Positions 32,797 through 41,068 of a stretch of 64,000 bases of DNA are shown piece by piece. The stretch is from Polyangiaceae bacterium. GTDB lineage: Bacteria; Myxococcota_A; Polyangia; Polyangiales; Polyangiaceae. The notes below the pieces were generated by a model that saw only the letters and a program-made list of their open reading frames with translations, did not search any database and was not told the origin of the DNA. Positions within the stretch are counted from its first letter, which is position 1, and every line of letters begins with the position of its first letter. The position numbers and the translations under genes are program-made. Where the stretch lies: positions 1 through 64,000 of the forward strand of contig JABFXY010000169.1 in the NCBI GenBank assembly GCA_013361525.1, in the 5' to 3' direction.

Positions 32797-32997
32797 GCTT
32801 CACGGGGAGCGAGTACCACATCTTCCCGAGCGGGGCAGCCTTTCGACGGACGCACGAACGACCCGGAGGGCACGGAATCGTCGGAAGCGGACGGCGCGCT
32901 GGTAGGTCGCCCGTGCGCATAGGCGAGGTGAGTGGCGCGCACGAATGGACGCGGGGCCGACGAGCGGAGTCGCGATCCCTGCTACCCTGGCGCCACG

Positions 32998-34473
32998 GTG
33001 CTTCAGCCCGAGGATCGCAGCGGCAGCCTGCTCGGCGGCAAATGGCGATTGTTACGTAAGCTCGGCGAAGGCGGGATGGGCGCCGTCTACTTGGCGAGGC
33101 ACGAGCGCAACGGCAAGCGCGCCGCCATCAAGATGCTGCAGGGCGTGTCCGCGCTCGATGACGAAGGGCTCGCGCGGTTTCACCGCGAGGGTTACATCGC
33201 GAACCTGATCGACAGCCCGAACGTCGCTCAGATCTACGACGACGATTTCTCCTCCGACGGTGTTCCGTACCTCGTGATGGAGCTGCTCGAGGGAGAAACG
33301 GTCGACGATCGCGCGGTGCGCGCAGGTGGTCGCCTGCCTTGGGAGGAGGTCGCCGAGATCGCGGATGCCGTGCTGGGCGTGCTTCAGGCCGCCCACGCGC
33401 TCGGCGTCGTTCATCGCGATCTCAAGCCAGCGAACCTGTTTCTCACCTCGAAGGGCATCGTGAAGGTGCTCGACTTCGGGCTCGCGAGCCTGCGCGTCAT
33501 GTCGGCGGATCAGAAGCGCCTGACGGCCACCGGGACACCAGCGATGGGCACGGTCGGCTTCATGCCGCCGGAGCAGGCGCGGGGAGAGTGGGACCTCGTC
33601 GATGCGCGGTCGGACCTCTGGGCGATGGGCGCGACCATGTTCTCGGTCCTCGCAGGATGCGACGTGCACGAGGGCGACAACGTGTACCAGCTCTACACGA
33701 AGGCGATTACCGAGCCGGCGCGCCCGCTCGCATCGGTAGCTCCGTCCGTGCCGGCCGCGCTCGCGGCGATCGTCGACCGCGCGCTTCGTTTCGACCGCGC
33801 CGAGCGCTTTGCATCGGCGGAAGAGATGCGTGCGGCGCTGCGTGCTGCGGTCGCTCCTTCGGATGTTGCGACACCTCGCCCGGGCGCAGCCATCGCATCG
33901 TTCGTCGATGAGCCGACGCTGTCGATGGGCGCACCACCTGCCGCAGCTCCACCGCGCCTTTCGGCCGCCGCGGCGACGTCTCACAGCGTGACCCTCGAAG
34001 CGAACGTGGACGCGCTCGGCGAGACGCTCTTGTCGGAGTCGGGGGGGGCGCCGCGACCACCCGAACGACGCAGGTCGCGATGGATGTTGTTTGCACTGGG
34101 GGGTGTGGCCGTCGGGCTCGTCGCGGTCGCGGGCGCGCAGCTCTACGTGTCTCGGCGGCCAATCCCCGCGCCCGCGGCGGCAAACAGTCACGAGCCGAGC
34201 GCGCCGGCCGCGAGCCTCGAGCCCACCTCGCCGACGGCATCGGCCGTGGCGCCGACTGGCGTCGCGCCCAGTGCAGCGACGTCATCGTCCGTGAACGTGC
34301 ACCCCGTCGCATCGAGCGACGTCGCCGCGCCTCCGGTGCACTCGGCAGCGAACCGCAGAGTGAGTGGCTCGGCGCGCGTGACCCCGACGACTGCGCCATC
34401 GGCGAGCCCGGCTCCCGCGCCGAGCGCCACGATCGACCCCGCGGCGAAGCCCGACTTGAATCGGCGAAAGTAG
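32998..34473 (+). CDS. Ser/Thr protein kinase with C-terminal transmembrane helix
   Basis: With the GTG at 32998 the protein has 491 residues. The kinase domain fills about 17-285: glycine loop GEGGMG (23-28), Lys45 in AAIK, catalytic HRDLKPAN (139-146), DFG (159-161) and 'MGTVGFMPPEQARG'. One transmembrane helix is at about residues 362-384, and the Pro/Ala/Ser-rich tail after it would be periplasmic. The overall design resembles bacterial Hanks-type kinases such as PknB, but without PASTA repeats. An earlier GTG at 32932 would add 22 residues. The bases TACCCTGGCGCC precede 32998 and are identical to those before the VOC gene. Confidence 0.93.
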   Translation: MLQPEDRSGSLLGGKWRLLRKLGEGGMGAVYLARHERNGKRAAIKMLQGVSALDDEGLARFHREGYIANLIDSPNVAQIYDDDFSSDGVPYLVMELLEGETVDDRAVRAGGRLPWEEVAEIADAVLGVLQAAHALGVVHRDLKPANLFLTSKGIVKVLDFGLASLRVMSADQKRLTATGTPAMGTVGFMPPEQARGEWDLVDARSDLWAMGATMFSVLAGCDVHEGDNVYQLYTKAITEPARPLASVAPSVPAALAAIVDRALRFDRAERFASAEEMRAALRAAVAPSDVATPRPGAAIASFVDEPTLSMGAPPAAAPPRLSAAAATSHSVTLEANVDALGETLLSESGGAPRPPERRRSRWMLFALGGVAVGLVAVAGAQLYVSRRPIPAPAAANSHEPSAPAASLEPTSPTASAVAPTGVAPSAATSSSVNVHPVASSDVAAPPVHSAANRRVSGSARVTPTTAPSASPAPAPSATIDPAAKPDLNRRK

Positions 34474-34512
34474 TCGTCGCTTCGGGGGCCCTCATCAGCC
34501 AGAAATACGCAA

Positions 34513-35205
34513 ATGGTCTCACATGTCGTGCTTCTCGGTCGCATCGTGCTCGGCACCGGTCTCGGGGCGGTGATCGGATACGAGCGTGATCGCCATGGTC
34601 GCCATGTCGGACTGCGAACGCATTCGATCGTCGCCATGGCGTCGGCGACGTTTATGGTCGTCTCCGCACATTTTGCCTACTTTCAGGGCTACGCCGAAGG
34701 CCAGCTTATCGAGGTCGACGGATCGCGCATTGCAGCGTCGGTCGTCTCCGGGATCGGATTCCTCGCGGGCGGCGCGATTCTTCGTACCGGGATCACCATT
34801 CAGGGACTCACGACGGCCGCGGGGCTATGGCTCGTGACGGCCATCGGCCTCGCCGCCGGTGGCGGCATGTATTGGGAGGCAGTCGTCGTCACGGCAATGG
34901 GAACGCTCGCCCTTACCGTATTGAGGCGCTTCGAAGACAAGAACGACGCGCTCCCGCAGCGTCGGCGGATCACGCTGGTTCTTGCTGAAGGCGTGAACGT
35001 CGTCGAGGAGGTCGAGGAGGTCGTTCACGCGCTCGGAGGCATCGTGTCCGATGTCGAGTACGAGCAGAGGCTCGACGACAAACCACGGATCCAGCTGAGG
35101 CTCGACGTCAGGCTCCCAGCCAATCTTCGAGTCGGCAGCCTCGTCTCGAAGCTGGAAGCAATGAAAGACGTGAAGCGGATCCTCGTCGAGCACCCGCCGC
35201 ACTGA
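34513..35205 (+). CDS. MgtC/SapB family membrane protein
   Basis: A 230-residue protein with four or five hydrophobic helices in the first half: 'LGTGLGAVIGYERDRHGRHVGLRTHSIVAM' and 'GIGFLAGGAILRTGITIQGLTTAAGLWLVTAIGLAAGGGMYWEA' (split over about residues 80-125). The small C-terminal ACT-like soluble domain is 'RRRITLVLAEGVNVVEEVEEVVHALGG'. MgtC proteins help survival under Mg2+ limitation and inhibit ATP synthase in some pathogens; in free-living bacteria the role is unclear. It follows the kinase by 39 bp on the same strand, so both may be in one transcript. Confidence 0.9.
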   Translation: MVSHVVLLGRIVLGTGLGAVIGYERDRHGRHVGLRTHSIVAMASATFMVVSAHFAYFQGYAEGQLIEVDGSRIAASVVSGIGFLAGGAILRTGITIQGLTTAAGLWLVTAIGLAAGGGMYWEAVVVTAMGTLALTVLRRFEDKNDALPQRRRITLVLAEGVNVVEEVEEVVHALGGIVSDVEYEQRLDDKPRIQLRLDVRLPANLRVGSLVSKLEAMKDVKRILVEHPPH

Positions 35206-35211
35206 GCTCGT

Positions 35212-36207
35212 TCAGAAGCGGCCCGTCAGCGAGACGAATGCGCCATCTTCTGTGGGCGCAACGCCGACGCGGACAGCTGGGTCCGCCGCCGATCCTTGCA
35301 CGACGTCCACGACGACGAGCGCGACGCCGGTCGCGAGCGCGACGCCACCCACGATGAACGTCGCGGTGCTCACCGTTGCGAAGGTCGAGCCTTCCGACGC
35401 GGCGTCGACGCCGGTGGGTGGGCATTGAAGCCGACCATTGGCGCCGGGGCTGCAAACCTCGTCGACGATGCCTTTGCGATCGATTGCGAGCACCCCCGTC
35501 GCGGTACCGGCTGCCAGAGCGATCAATCCGACGCCGCCGATCACGAGCCCCGAAACCAAGAACGGGCGGCCGCTCGACGCGGGTTCGTTCGGGCTCGTCG
35601 CGTCCGCGACGGGGTCGCCCGGCGATAGCTTCACGGTCGCAGAGGTGCCGTCGACCGACGTGACCGCGATGGTCCTCACGCTCCGCCCGGGACAGCGCAG
35701 CTCGAAGATGTGATGACCCGCATCGACGGGCAAGGGAACCTTCGTCGCGCCGCGCCCGAGAACCGAGCCGTCGCGCGCGATGTCGCAGCCGGATGGCGAC
35801 GACGGATCGAGCTCGATCGTGACCCGCGCGAGGCGCGGCTCGAGCTCGCGACGTTTGCGATCCGCATACGTGCCGCGCGGATCCTCAGGCAGCGCCTCGG
35901 CCGCGCCGAGGTACGACTGCCACGCGCTCGCCAGGTGGCCGAGCGCTTCGTGACACTCCCCGAGATTGAGAAGGGTGCCGCCTGCTGGCTCGAGGCGCTG
36001 ACTCTCGGTGAAGCGCTCGCATGCCTGCTCGTAATTCCCGGCATCCATCGCGTCGCGGCCCGCTCGAAAAAGAGCCTCTGCGGTGACCGGATCGGCCGCC
36101 CGCGCTGCATTCGGCGACAAGAGCGTGATGGCCGTCGCGACCATTGCCCAGCAACACGCATGCGAAGGCCGTGAAGCGTCGTGACGTCGTGCGTGGAAGA
36201 AGCGCAT
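35212..36207 (-). CDS. TPR-containing exported protein, coupled to a propeller lipoprotein
   Basis: A 331-residue protein with a signal peptide ('WAMVATAITLLSPNAARA', cleavage near residue 33). TPR-like repeats follow ('AEALFRAGRDAMDAGNYEQACERFTESQRLEPAGGTLLNLGECHEALGHLASAWQSYLGAAE', split over about residues 39-98). A beta-type region of the PEGA type ('VTIELDPSSPSGCDIARDGSVLGRGATKVPLPVDAGHHIFELRCPG') and one or two transmembrane helices at about residues 213-240 complete it. The ATG overlaps the TGA of the upstream gene (TGATG). This layout is widespread in myxobacteria without a known job; a scaffold is likely. Confidence 0.78.
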   Translation of the reverse strand: MRFFHARRHDASRPSHACCWAMVATAITLLSPNAARAADPVTAEALFRAGRDAMDAGNYEQACERFTESQRLEPAGGTLLNLGECHEALGHLASAWQSYLGAAEALPEDPRGTYADRKRRELEPRLARVTIELDPSSPSGCDIARDGSVLGRGATKVPLPVDAGHHIFELRCPGRSVRTIAVTSVDGTSATVKLSPGDPVADATSPNEPASSGRPFLVSGLVIGGVGLIALAAGTATGVLAIDRKGIVDEVCSPGANGRLQCPPTGVDAASEGSTFATVSTATFIVGGVALATGVALVVVDVVQGSAADPAVRVGVAPTEDGAFVSLTGRF

Positions 36208-37277
36208 CACCGTTCGGTGGCGAGTCGGCAAACGCTGCCGCCCGGTTGAAACTGCGTGAAGTAGATCGCCTCGCCGTCGCTCGCCATGCCATTGACGTTC
36301 GTCATCGTCGCGACCGTCTTCGGCGTGCCGCCGGCGACGAGCACGCGGCCGATCGTCCCGGTCCCGAATTCGGCGAAATAGACCCAATCACCTGCGACGG
36401 TGATGTCCGCCATCTGGGATGTCTCGAGCACGAGCGGCAACGGCTGCGACAGATCTTCCTGGTAGCGCGCGATCGGGCCCGACGGATACGCGGCGTAAAT
36501 GGGGAGCGAGCCTGTCAGTCGAACCACCGACACCCCGACCTCTACCGGCACGGCGATCGTCGGCTGTTCGTTCCCCATATCCTGGTAGTCCTTCTTCCAA
36601 ACGAAGAACGGTCCGCCGAGGGAGCTCGACCCATAGAGCGCATCTTCGCCCGCCTCGAGAAAACCTGCGCCGGCGGGCGCGACGAGGAACTGCGCGGGGT
36701 TGGAGCCGGGCAGCGTGGAATCGATTTGCATGATCGGCGAGCCGCTGCCCTTGGCGCCCACCGTGGTGAAGTAAACAATGCCGTCGCGCACGGTGATGCC
36801 CTGGGGCCCACGAAGCCCGCTTGCGAGCAAGTGCGGTTCTCCGGTGTCCAGGTCGACGCTCCAAACGGTGCCGTCGTCGGCGTCGCCGGGATCCGCAAAG
36901 TAGGCGTGGTTGCCTTCGACGGTGATGCGACTTGGTCGAACGAGGCCGTCCTGAACCACCTCCGGCTCGCTGCTTCCGTCTTTCAGCGCGCGACTGACGC
37001 GGTCCGACTCCGTCCAGATCACGTAATCGTCGCCGACGGCTATCCCGTAGGGGTAGGGCGCGCCGGCCGCGACCTCGACGGCGCCGTCAGGGCAGTAGCC
37101 GGATGATTGGCCGCCCCCGCCATCGGTTGTGCCCCCAGTGCCACCGCCGCCGCCAGATGACGGAGCTCCGCCGTCCTCCGCGATGGGATCGACGTCGAAC
37201 TCCGCGCCGATGATGTCGGCGCAGCCTGTGTGGATCGTGATCCCGACGACGAGGAAGAGGCAGCTGCGAGCCGGCAC
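36207..37277 (-). CDS. Beta-propeller-like lipoprotein
   Basis: A 356-residue lipoprotein from GTG 37277: signal 'PARSCLFLVVGITIHTGC' (lipobox with Cys19), a Gly-rich linker, then a propeller domain with six or seven repeats. Typical units are 'GIAVGDDYVIWTESDRVSRALKDG', 'ITVEGNHAYFADPGDADDGTVWSVDLDTG' and 'GITVRDGIVYFTTVGAKGSG'. SMP-30/Gluconolactonase/LRE-like and DUF5050-type propellers look like this. Binding rather than catalysis is inferred. The stop overlaps the ATG of the TPR protein by one base, so both are made in a coupled fashion and probably act together at the envelope. Confidence 0.76.
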   Translation of the reverse strand: MPARSCLFLVVGITIHTGCADIIGAEFDVDPIAEDGGAPSSGGGGGTGGTTDGGGGQSSGYCPDGAVEVAAGAPYPYGIAVGDDYVIWTESDRVSRALKDGSSEPEVVQDGLVRPSRITVEGNHAYFADPGDADDGTVWSVDLDTGEPHLLASGLRGPQGITVRDGIVYFTTVGAKGSGSPIMQIDSTLPGSNPAQFLVAPAGAGFLEAGEDALYGSSSLGGPFFVWKKDYQDMGNEQPTIAVPVEVGVSVVRLTGSLPIYAAYPSGPIARYQEDLSQPLPLVLETSQMADITVAGDWVYFAEFGTGTIGRVLVAGGTPKTVATMTNVNGMASDGEAIYFTQFQPGGSVCRLATER

Positions 37278-37344
37278 GAACGCGGGAGGCTACCAGCTTG
37301 CGCGCGGAGCGATCGAGCCTGTCGAATGGGTCGCTATGGGCATC

Positions 37345-39318
37345 TCACGTCGCCGGCGGGACTTCGCTCGGTGCCGTGCGCGCCGCGAGGCGGCCCTCGA
37401 TGATGGCGCCGTCTGCGGTCATTCCGATGCAGAGGCCCGCATCCAGGAAGAGCGAGACGATCGGGACGCTGACGTTGGGATCTTGCCAGGCGGTCGTCCA
37501 ACCCTTCACGTCTTCACGCACGAGGATCTTCCCGGCGCTCGCTGCCCACGGCCGCGCGAACGGATCGAGCGCGACCGCGCTGAGCAGCGGCTCGCCGGGG
37601 ACGCGCTCGAAGGATCGGGTGTCGCCGTCCCGGGTGAGGACGGCGCCTTGGGTGCCGACCAGAAAGCCGATGCTCTTGCGCGGGCGGCCGACGCTCGCGA
37701 GGAGCGCGCGCACGTCGTTCGGCGCGGGGATCTCTTCGAGCTCCCAATCGAGCGCGCTGTAGAGCGCGGCGTACGTGCCGCCTTCGCGCTTGCGACCGCC
37801 GACGAGCCAGCGACCATCGTCGAAGCGGCTGACCGTGGCGATCGACGCGACGTTGTCGAGCTTCAACGGGCGCAGCCAGCGCTTCGTTGCATACGTGTTG
37901 AGGCAGACGACATCCGATGCGTCGACCGTGACGAGCACGCTGATGTCTTCGAGATCGCCGTCGAAGGCCTCGACGCGCTTGGCACCCTTCGGTCCGTCGA
38001 CGAGCTCGACCGCGCCGCCGGTCGTGTAGATGGCGATCTGCGCGTCGTCGCCGCCGAGGATCCATCGACCCGCGCCGACCCGCTGCACGAAGCGAACGCC
38101 GCCCGCGAGGCGGAGGCCTTCGGTCGTCGCGATCTTCCACGCTGTGCCGCTCCAGAACGAGAGACCGTCGCTGGTCGCGGCGATGGCTCGACCGTGGCCG
38201 TCCCACGCGACGCTGCGAATGACGAGGCTCGAGCCGGGGTGGTGGAGAATGTTCCACTTCCAGTCGCGCGGCTCGGTGAGGCCCGTCTCGACGGGGCGAG
38301 GGAAGCTCGAAATGAACGAGCGCTCCTGGCGTTTCGGGTGTGCGAGGTGCGGAAGCACCATCGAGGAGATCGCGAGCGCTTCGGTGAGCCTCGCCTCCGG
38401 TTTCACCGCGCTGCCCCAACCGAGGACGAGGTCGATCGAGCGGCAGGCCTTCTCGTTCTTGCGGAGGTCGGGGTGCAAGCTCGACATCTCGAGGAGGCTG
38501 CGCCTGCGACCGGTCTCGAACGACCGCATCACCTCGGCCATCGAGTTGAAGAGCGGCTCGCCGGTGAGGATGTAGAACATCAGCGACGCGAAGCTGAAGA
38601 CGTCCGTCGCGGGGCTCACCTGATCGCTCGTCGACAGCTCCGGCGCAGCGAAGCCCGGCGTTCCGACGAGCGCACCGGACAGCGTCCCTTGCACGCCCTT
38701 GGGTCGAGCCACGCCGAAGTCGGCGATCTTCGAAATCTCGTCGGCGCCGCGCCCGCTGCACAGAACGTTGTTGGGCGTGAGATCGCGGTGGATGACGCCG
38801 ACCTCGTGAACGGCCGCGAGGCCTTGCCCGATGCACTCGATCGAGAGCGCCGCGCGCCCCGGATCGAACGCGTAACCCGTGTCGCGAAGGCTCCGCCGAA
38901 CGCGCTGCGCGAGCGTCGTACCGAGCGCGCCGCCGTGCACGTATTCGATGGCGACCCACGGCAGCTCCATCGGGATGTTGGCGCGCTCGACCTTGAGGTT
39001 GCCGGTGTCCACGAGGCGCACGACGAAGGGCGTCGGCGGGACGCGTTCGTTGAGCCTTCCGAGCGCCACCGCCTCTTTTCGGATCAGGAGGCTCGCCGTG
39101 GGGCCGAGCTTGCGGACGAATGCCGGCCGCAGAACCTTCACCACCACAGGCGCCTTGCCTTCACGCGAGACACGCTGCGTGAGAAACGCAATCGCGCCAC
39201 CGCCTTTGCCGAGCGTCTGCTCCGGCCGGTAGATCACGCCGGACGCGATGTCGGAAGGGATCTCGCGCCCGAGAAGCGCCTGCAGATTTTCGTCGTCGCG
39301 CGGGATGTTGATCGTCAT
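37345..39318 (-). CDS. Protein kinase fused to a beta-propeller-like region
   Basis: A 657-residue protein. The kinase domain occupies about 25-310 with GKGGGA (37-42), Lys61, HRDLTPNN (177-184), DFG (200-202) and APE (225-227). In the catalytic loop Thr replaces the usual Lys of HRDLKP, which may weaken activity, though related myxobacterial kinases also vary here. The last 300 residues repeat 'IRSVAWDGHGRAIAATSDGLSFWSGTAWKIATTEGL'-like units, consistent with a WD/propeller-type domain that would sense or bind. There is no transmembrane helix. The ATG (39316-39318) overlaps the TGA of the cytochrome gene (ATGA), so it is translationally coupled to a redox protein. Confidence 0.87.
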   Translation of the reverse strand: MTINIPRDDENLQALLGREIPSDIASGVIYRPEQTLGKGGGAIAFLTQRVSREGKAPVVVKVLRPAFVRKLGPTASLLIRKEAVALGRLNERVPPTPFVVRLVDTGNLKVERANIPMELPWVAIEYVHGGALGTTLAQRVRRSLRDTGYAFDPGRAALSIECIGQGLAAVHEVGVIHRDLTPNNVLCSGRGADEISKIADFGVARPKGVQGTLSGALVGTPGFAAPELSTSDQVSPATDVFSFASLMFYILTGEPLFNSMAEVMRSFETGRRRSLLEMSSLHPDLRKNEKACRSIDLVLGWGSAVKPEARLTEALAISSMVLPHLAHPKRQERSFISSFPRPVETGLTEPRDWKWNILHHPGSSLVIRSVAWDGHGRAIAATSDGLSFWSGTAWKIATTEGLRLAGGVRFVQRVGAGRWILGGDDAQIAIYTTGGAVELVDGPKGAKRVEAFDGDLEDISVLVTVDASDVVCLNTYATKRWLRPLKLDNVASIATVSRFDDGRWLVGGRKREGGTYAALYSALDWELEEIPAPNDVRALLASVGRPRKSIGFLVGTQGAVLTRDGDTRSFERVPGEPLLSAVALDPFARPWAASAGKILVREDVKGWTTAWQDPNVSVPIVSLFLDAGLCIGMTADGAIIEGRLAARTAPSEVPPAT

Positions 39319-40979
39319 CTGCCGTGACCAGGGCCGAGGATGAGCGGCATCTTTGCTACGGGATCGAAGTTCTCGACGTGCGGGGGATGATGACACTCCG
39401 ATACGCACGACTTCGGCTCGGGCTTCGTGACGATGAGGCCCTTTTTGTCAGGCTCTTTCGCGTGGAGCGAGCCGGGACCGTGGCAGGTCTCGCATTGCAC
39501 GTTCTTGAATGCGTCCACGAAAGTCACGGTGCTTCCCCCGGGTCGATCGTAGCCCGTTACGTGACAGCCCACGCAATCGAGGTTGAACTCCACGAACTTC
39601 TTTTCGAGCGTCGGGTACGCCTTGGCGTGATCGGTCTTGTCCCAAACCTTGCGCTCTTCGGCGTGGCATGTCGAGCACTGCTCCACGCCGATGTAACCGG
39701 CCTGACCCTCGGGCAGCGGTAGAGGCTTCCGGTCCTTCAACGCCTCGCGGTTGTGGTCGTTGACCCGGCGATAATACGAAAGGATGTCCTCCCCGACGCC
39801 CGGGTCCTCCCCGAGCTTTTCACGCACTTCGAGGAGGGAATACTTGAAGTAGCTGCCTGAAGGCGGCGGCTCGACCTTGCCCTCGAGCTCCGCTTTTTCT
39901 TGACGGAGGCGGTCCAGCTCGGAGCGGCGCGCAGCGAGATCCGCGGGCTTGACGTTCTTGTCCTGCTCCCAGCCGTTGATGCGCGTCTCCAGGTCGCGGA
40001 CTTGCTTGGACAGCGCGACCAGCTGCTCGGCGCGCGCGAGGCCGCCGCCGTCGGTGAGCTTGATACGACCGGCGGTTCCCTCGGGCTCGCGCAGGTAGAG
40101 ATCGAGGACCGCGACGGTCTGCAAATGATTCGACGTTTCGACGACCACGGTGTCGCCGACGAGGGTCGCAGGCTTCGGCTGGTCGTTGAGGTCGCCCTTC
40201 TCACTCGGCTTGCCGACCAGGAGCACGTCGATGTCGGGGACGGAGTCGACGAGGCGTAGCGCATCGCCTCGTTGCACCGATGCGAGCGCGACGACGATGC
40301 GCGCGCCGCCCGCGCGAGCAGCCGCGACCTCACGCTTCAGCGCTTCGGCCGCCGAGCCGATCTCGACGCCGGCCGGCGCGTTCGCGCCGGCCTTCGGCTC
40401 GGCGACGCCGACGACGCCGATCTTGATGCCACCCGATTCGATGAATTTCGACGCGGGAAGTTGCTTGTCGGCCTTCACGTTCGCGGCGAGGAACGTGACA
40501 CCGGAGGCGCCCTCGAGCTTGCGGAAGCCCTCGATACCCGATGCGAAATCGTTCGCGCCCGGGGCCCACGCGGCGATGCCCAGGCGCTTTGCCGTTTGCG
40601 CGAGCGCGTCGGCCTTCCACTGGGCTTGTGTGGTGCCGTCGCCGGCGATCGTCGGATCCTGGAAGAACAACGGACCCGCGCCGAGCACGACCGAGTCCTG
40701 CACGCGCGACTTCTCTGCGGCGACGTAGGCGGCGAAGTGATCGGCGCCGCCCAGCTGATCCTTCGAGCAACCGCACGGCTCGATCGCGCCCGCGACGTTG
40801 CTCATGAGATAGAGGCGCACCGACGCAGCAGGCTGCGCTTCCGGTGCGACGCTCGTCGTCGGCGCGCCGCCGTTGCCGTTCGTTCCCGTGCACGAGAAGG
40901 CTGAGGTCGCGGCGATCGCCAGCGCACTCGCCAAGACGAGCGACGGAAAGAATCGGAGCCTCGACGGCACGTGAAGCAT
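39315..40979 (-). CDS. UshA-like lipoprotein with C-terminal tetraheme cytochrome c module
   Basis: A 554-residue lipoprotein (signal to 'SAFSC', Cys30). Residues 50-310 resemble a 5'-nucleotidase/UshA-type metallophosphatase ('VRLYLMSNVAGAIEPCGCSKDQLGGADHF', 'IDVLLVGKPSE', 'VVVETSNHLQTVAVLDLYL'). The usual metal ligands (NDxHG, DxGD) are replaced (SNVAG, GAGP), so it is probably inactive. A helical coiled region (about 320-360) leads to a cytochrome c554-like module with heme sites CSTCH (435-439), CVGCH (469-473), CETCH (496-500) and an odd CVSECH (525-530, CX3CH). It should carry electrons in the periplasm or on the surface. The stop overlaps the start of the kinase-propeller gene. Confidence 0.87.
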   Translation of the reverse strand: MLHVPSRLRFFPSLVLASALAIAATSAFSCTGTNGNGGAPTTSVAPEAQPAASVRLYLMSNVAGAIEPCGCSKDQLGGADHFAAYVAAEKSRVQDSVVLGAGPLFFQDPTIAGDGTTQAQWKADALAQTAKRLGIAAWAPGANDFASGIEGFRKLEGASGVTFLAANVKADKQLPASKFIESGGIKIGVVGVAEPKAGANAPAGVEIGSAAEALKREVAAARAGGARIVVALASVQRGDALRLVDSVPDIDVLLVGKPSEKGDLNDQPKPATLVGDTVVVETSNHLQTVAVLDLYLREPEGTAGRIKLTDGGGLARAEQLVALSKQVRDLETRINGWEQDKNVKPADLAARRSELDRLRQEKAELEGKVEPPPSGSYFKYSLLEVREKLGEDPGVGEDILSYYRRVNDHNREALKDRKPLPLPEGQAGYIGVEQCSTCHAEERKVWDKTDHAKAYPTLEKKFVEFNLDCVGCHVTGYDRPGGSTVTFVDAFKNVQCETCHGPGSLHAKEPDKKGLIVTKPEPKSCVSECHHPPHVENFDPVAKMPLILGPGHGR

Positions 40980-41068
40980 CGTTCGCCGGTCTTAGCACAT
41001 GGTACGAGAGGGGGGCTCGGCACGTGGCCGTCGACAGAAGAGCGACTCTCGTCGATCCTTGCCGCCTC

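Noticed and set aside
37129..39327. Plus-strand 732-residue open frame opposite the kinase-propeller gene
   Set aside because: Antisense to a gene with intact kinase motifs, and it shows no recognisable domains or start signals.
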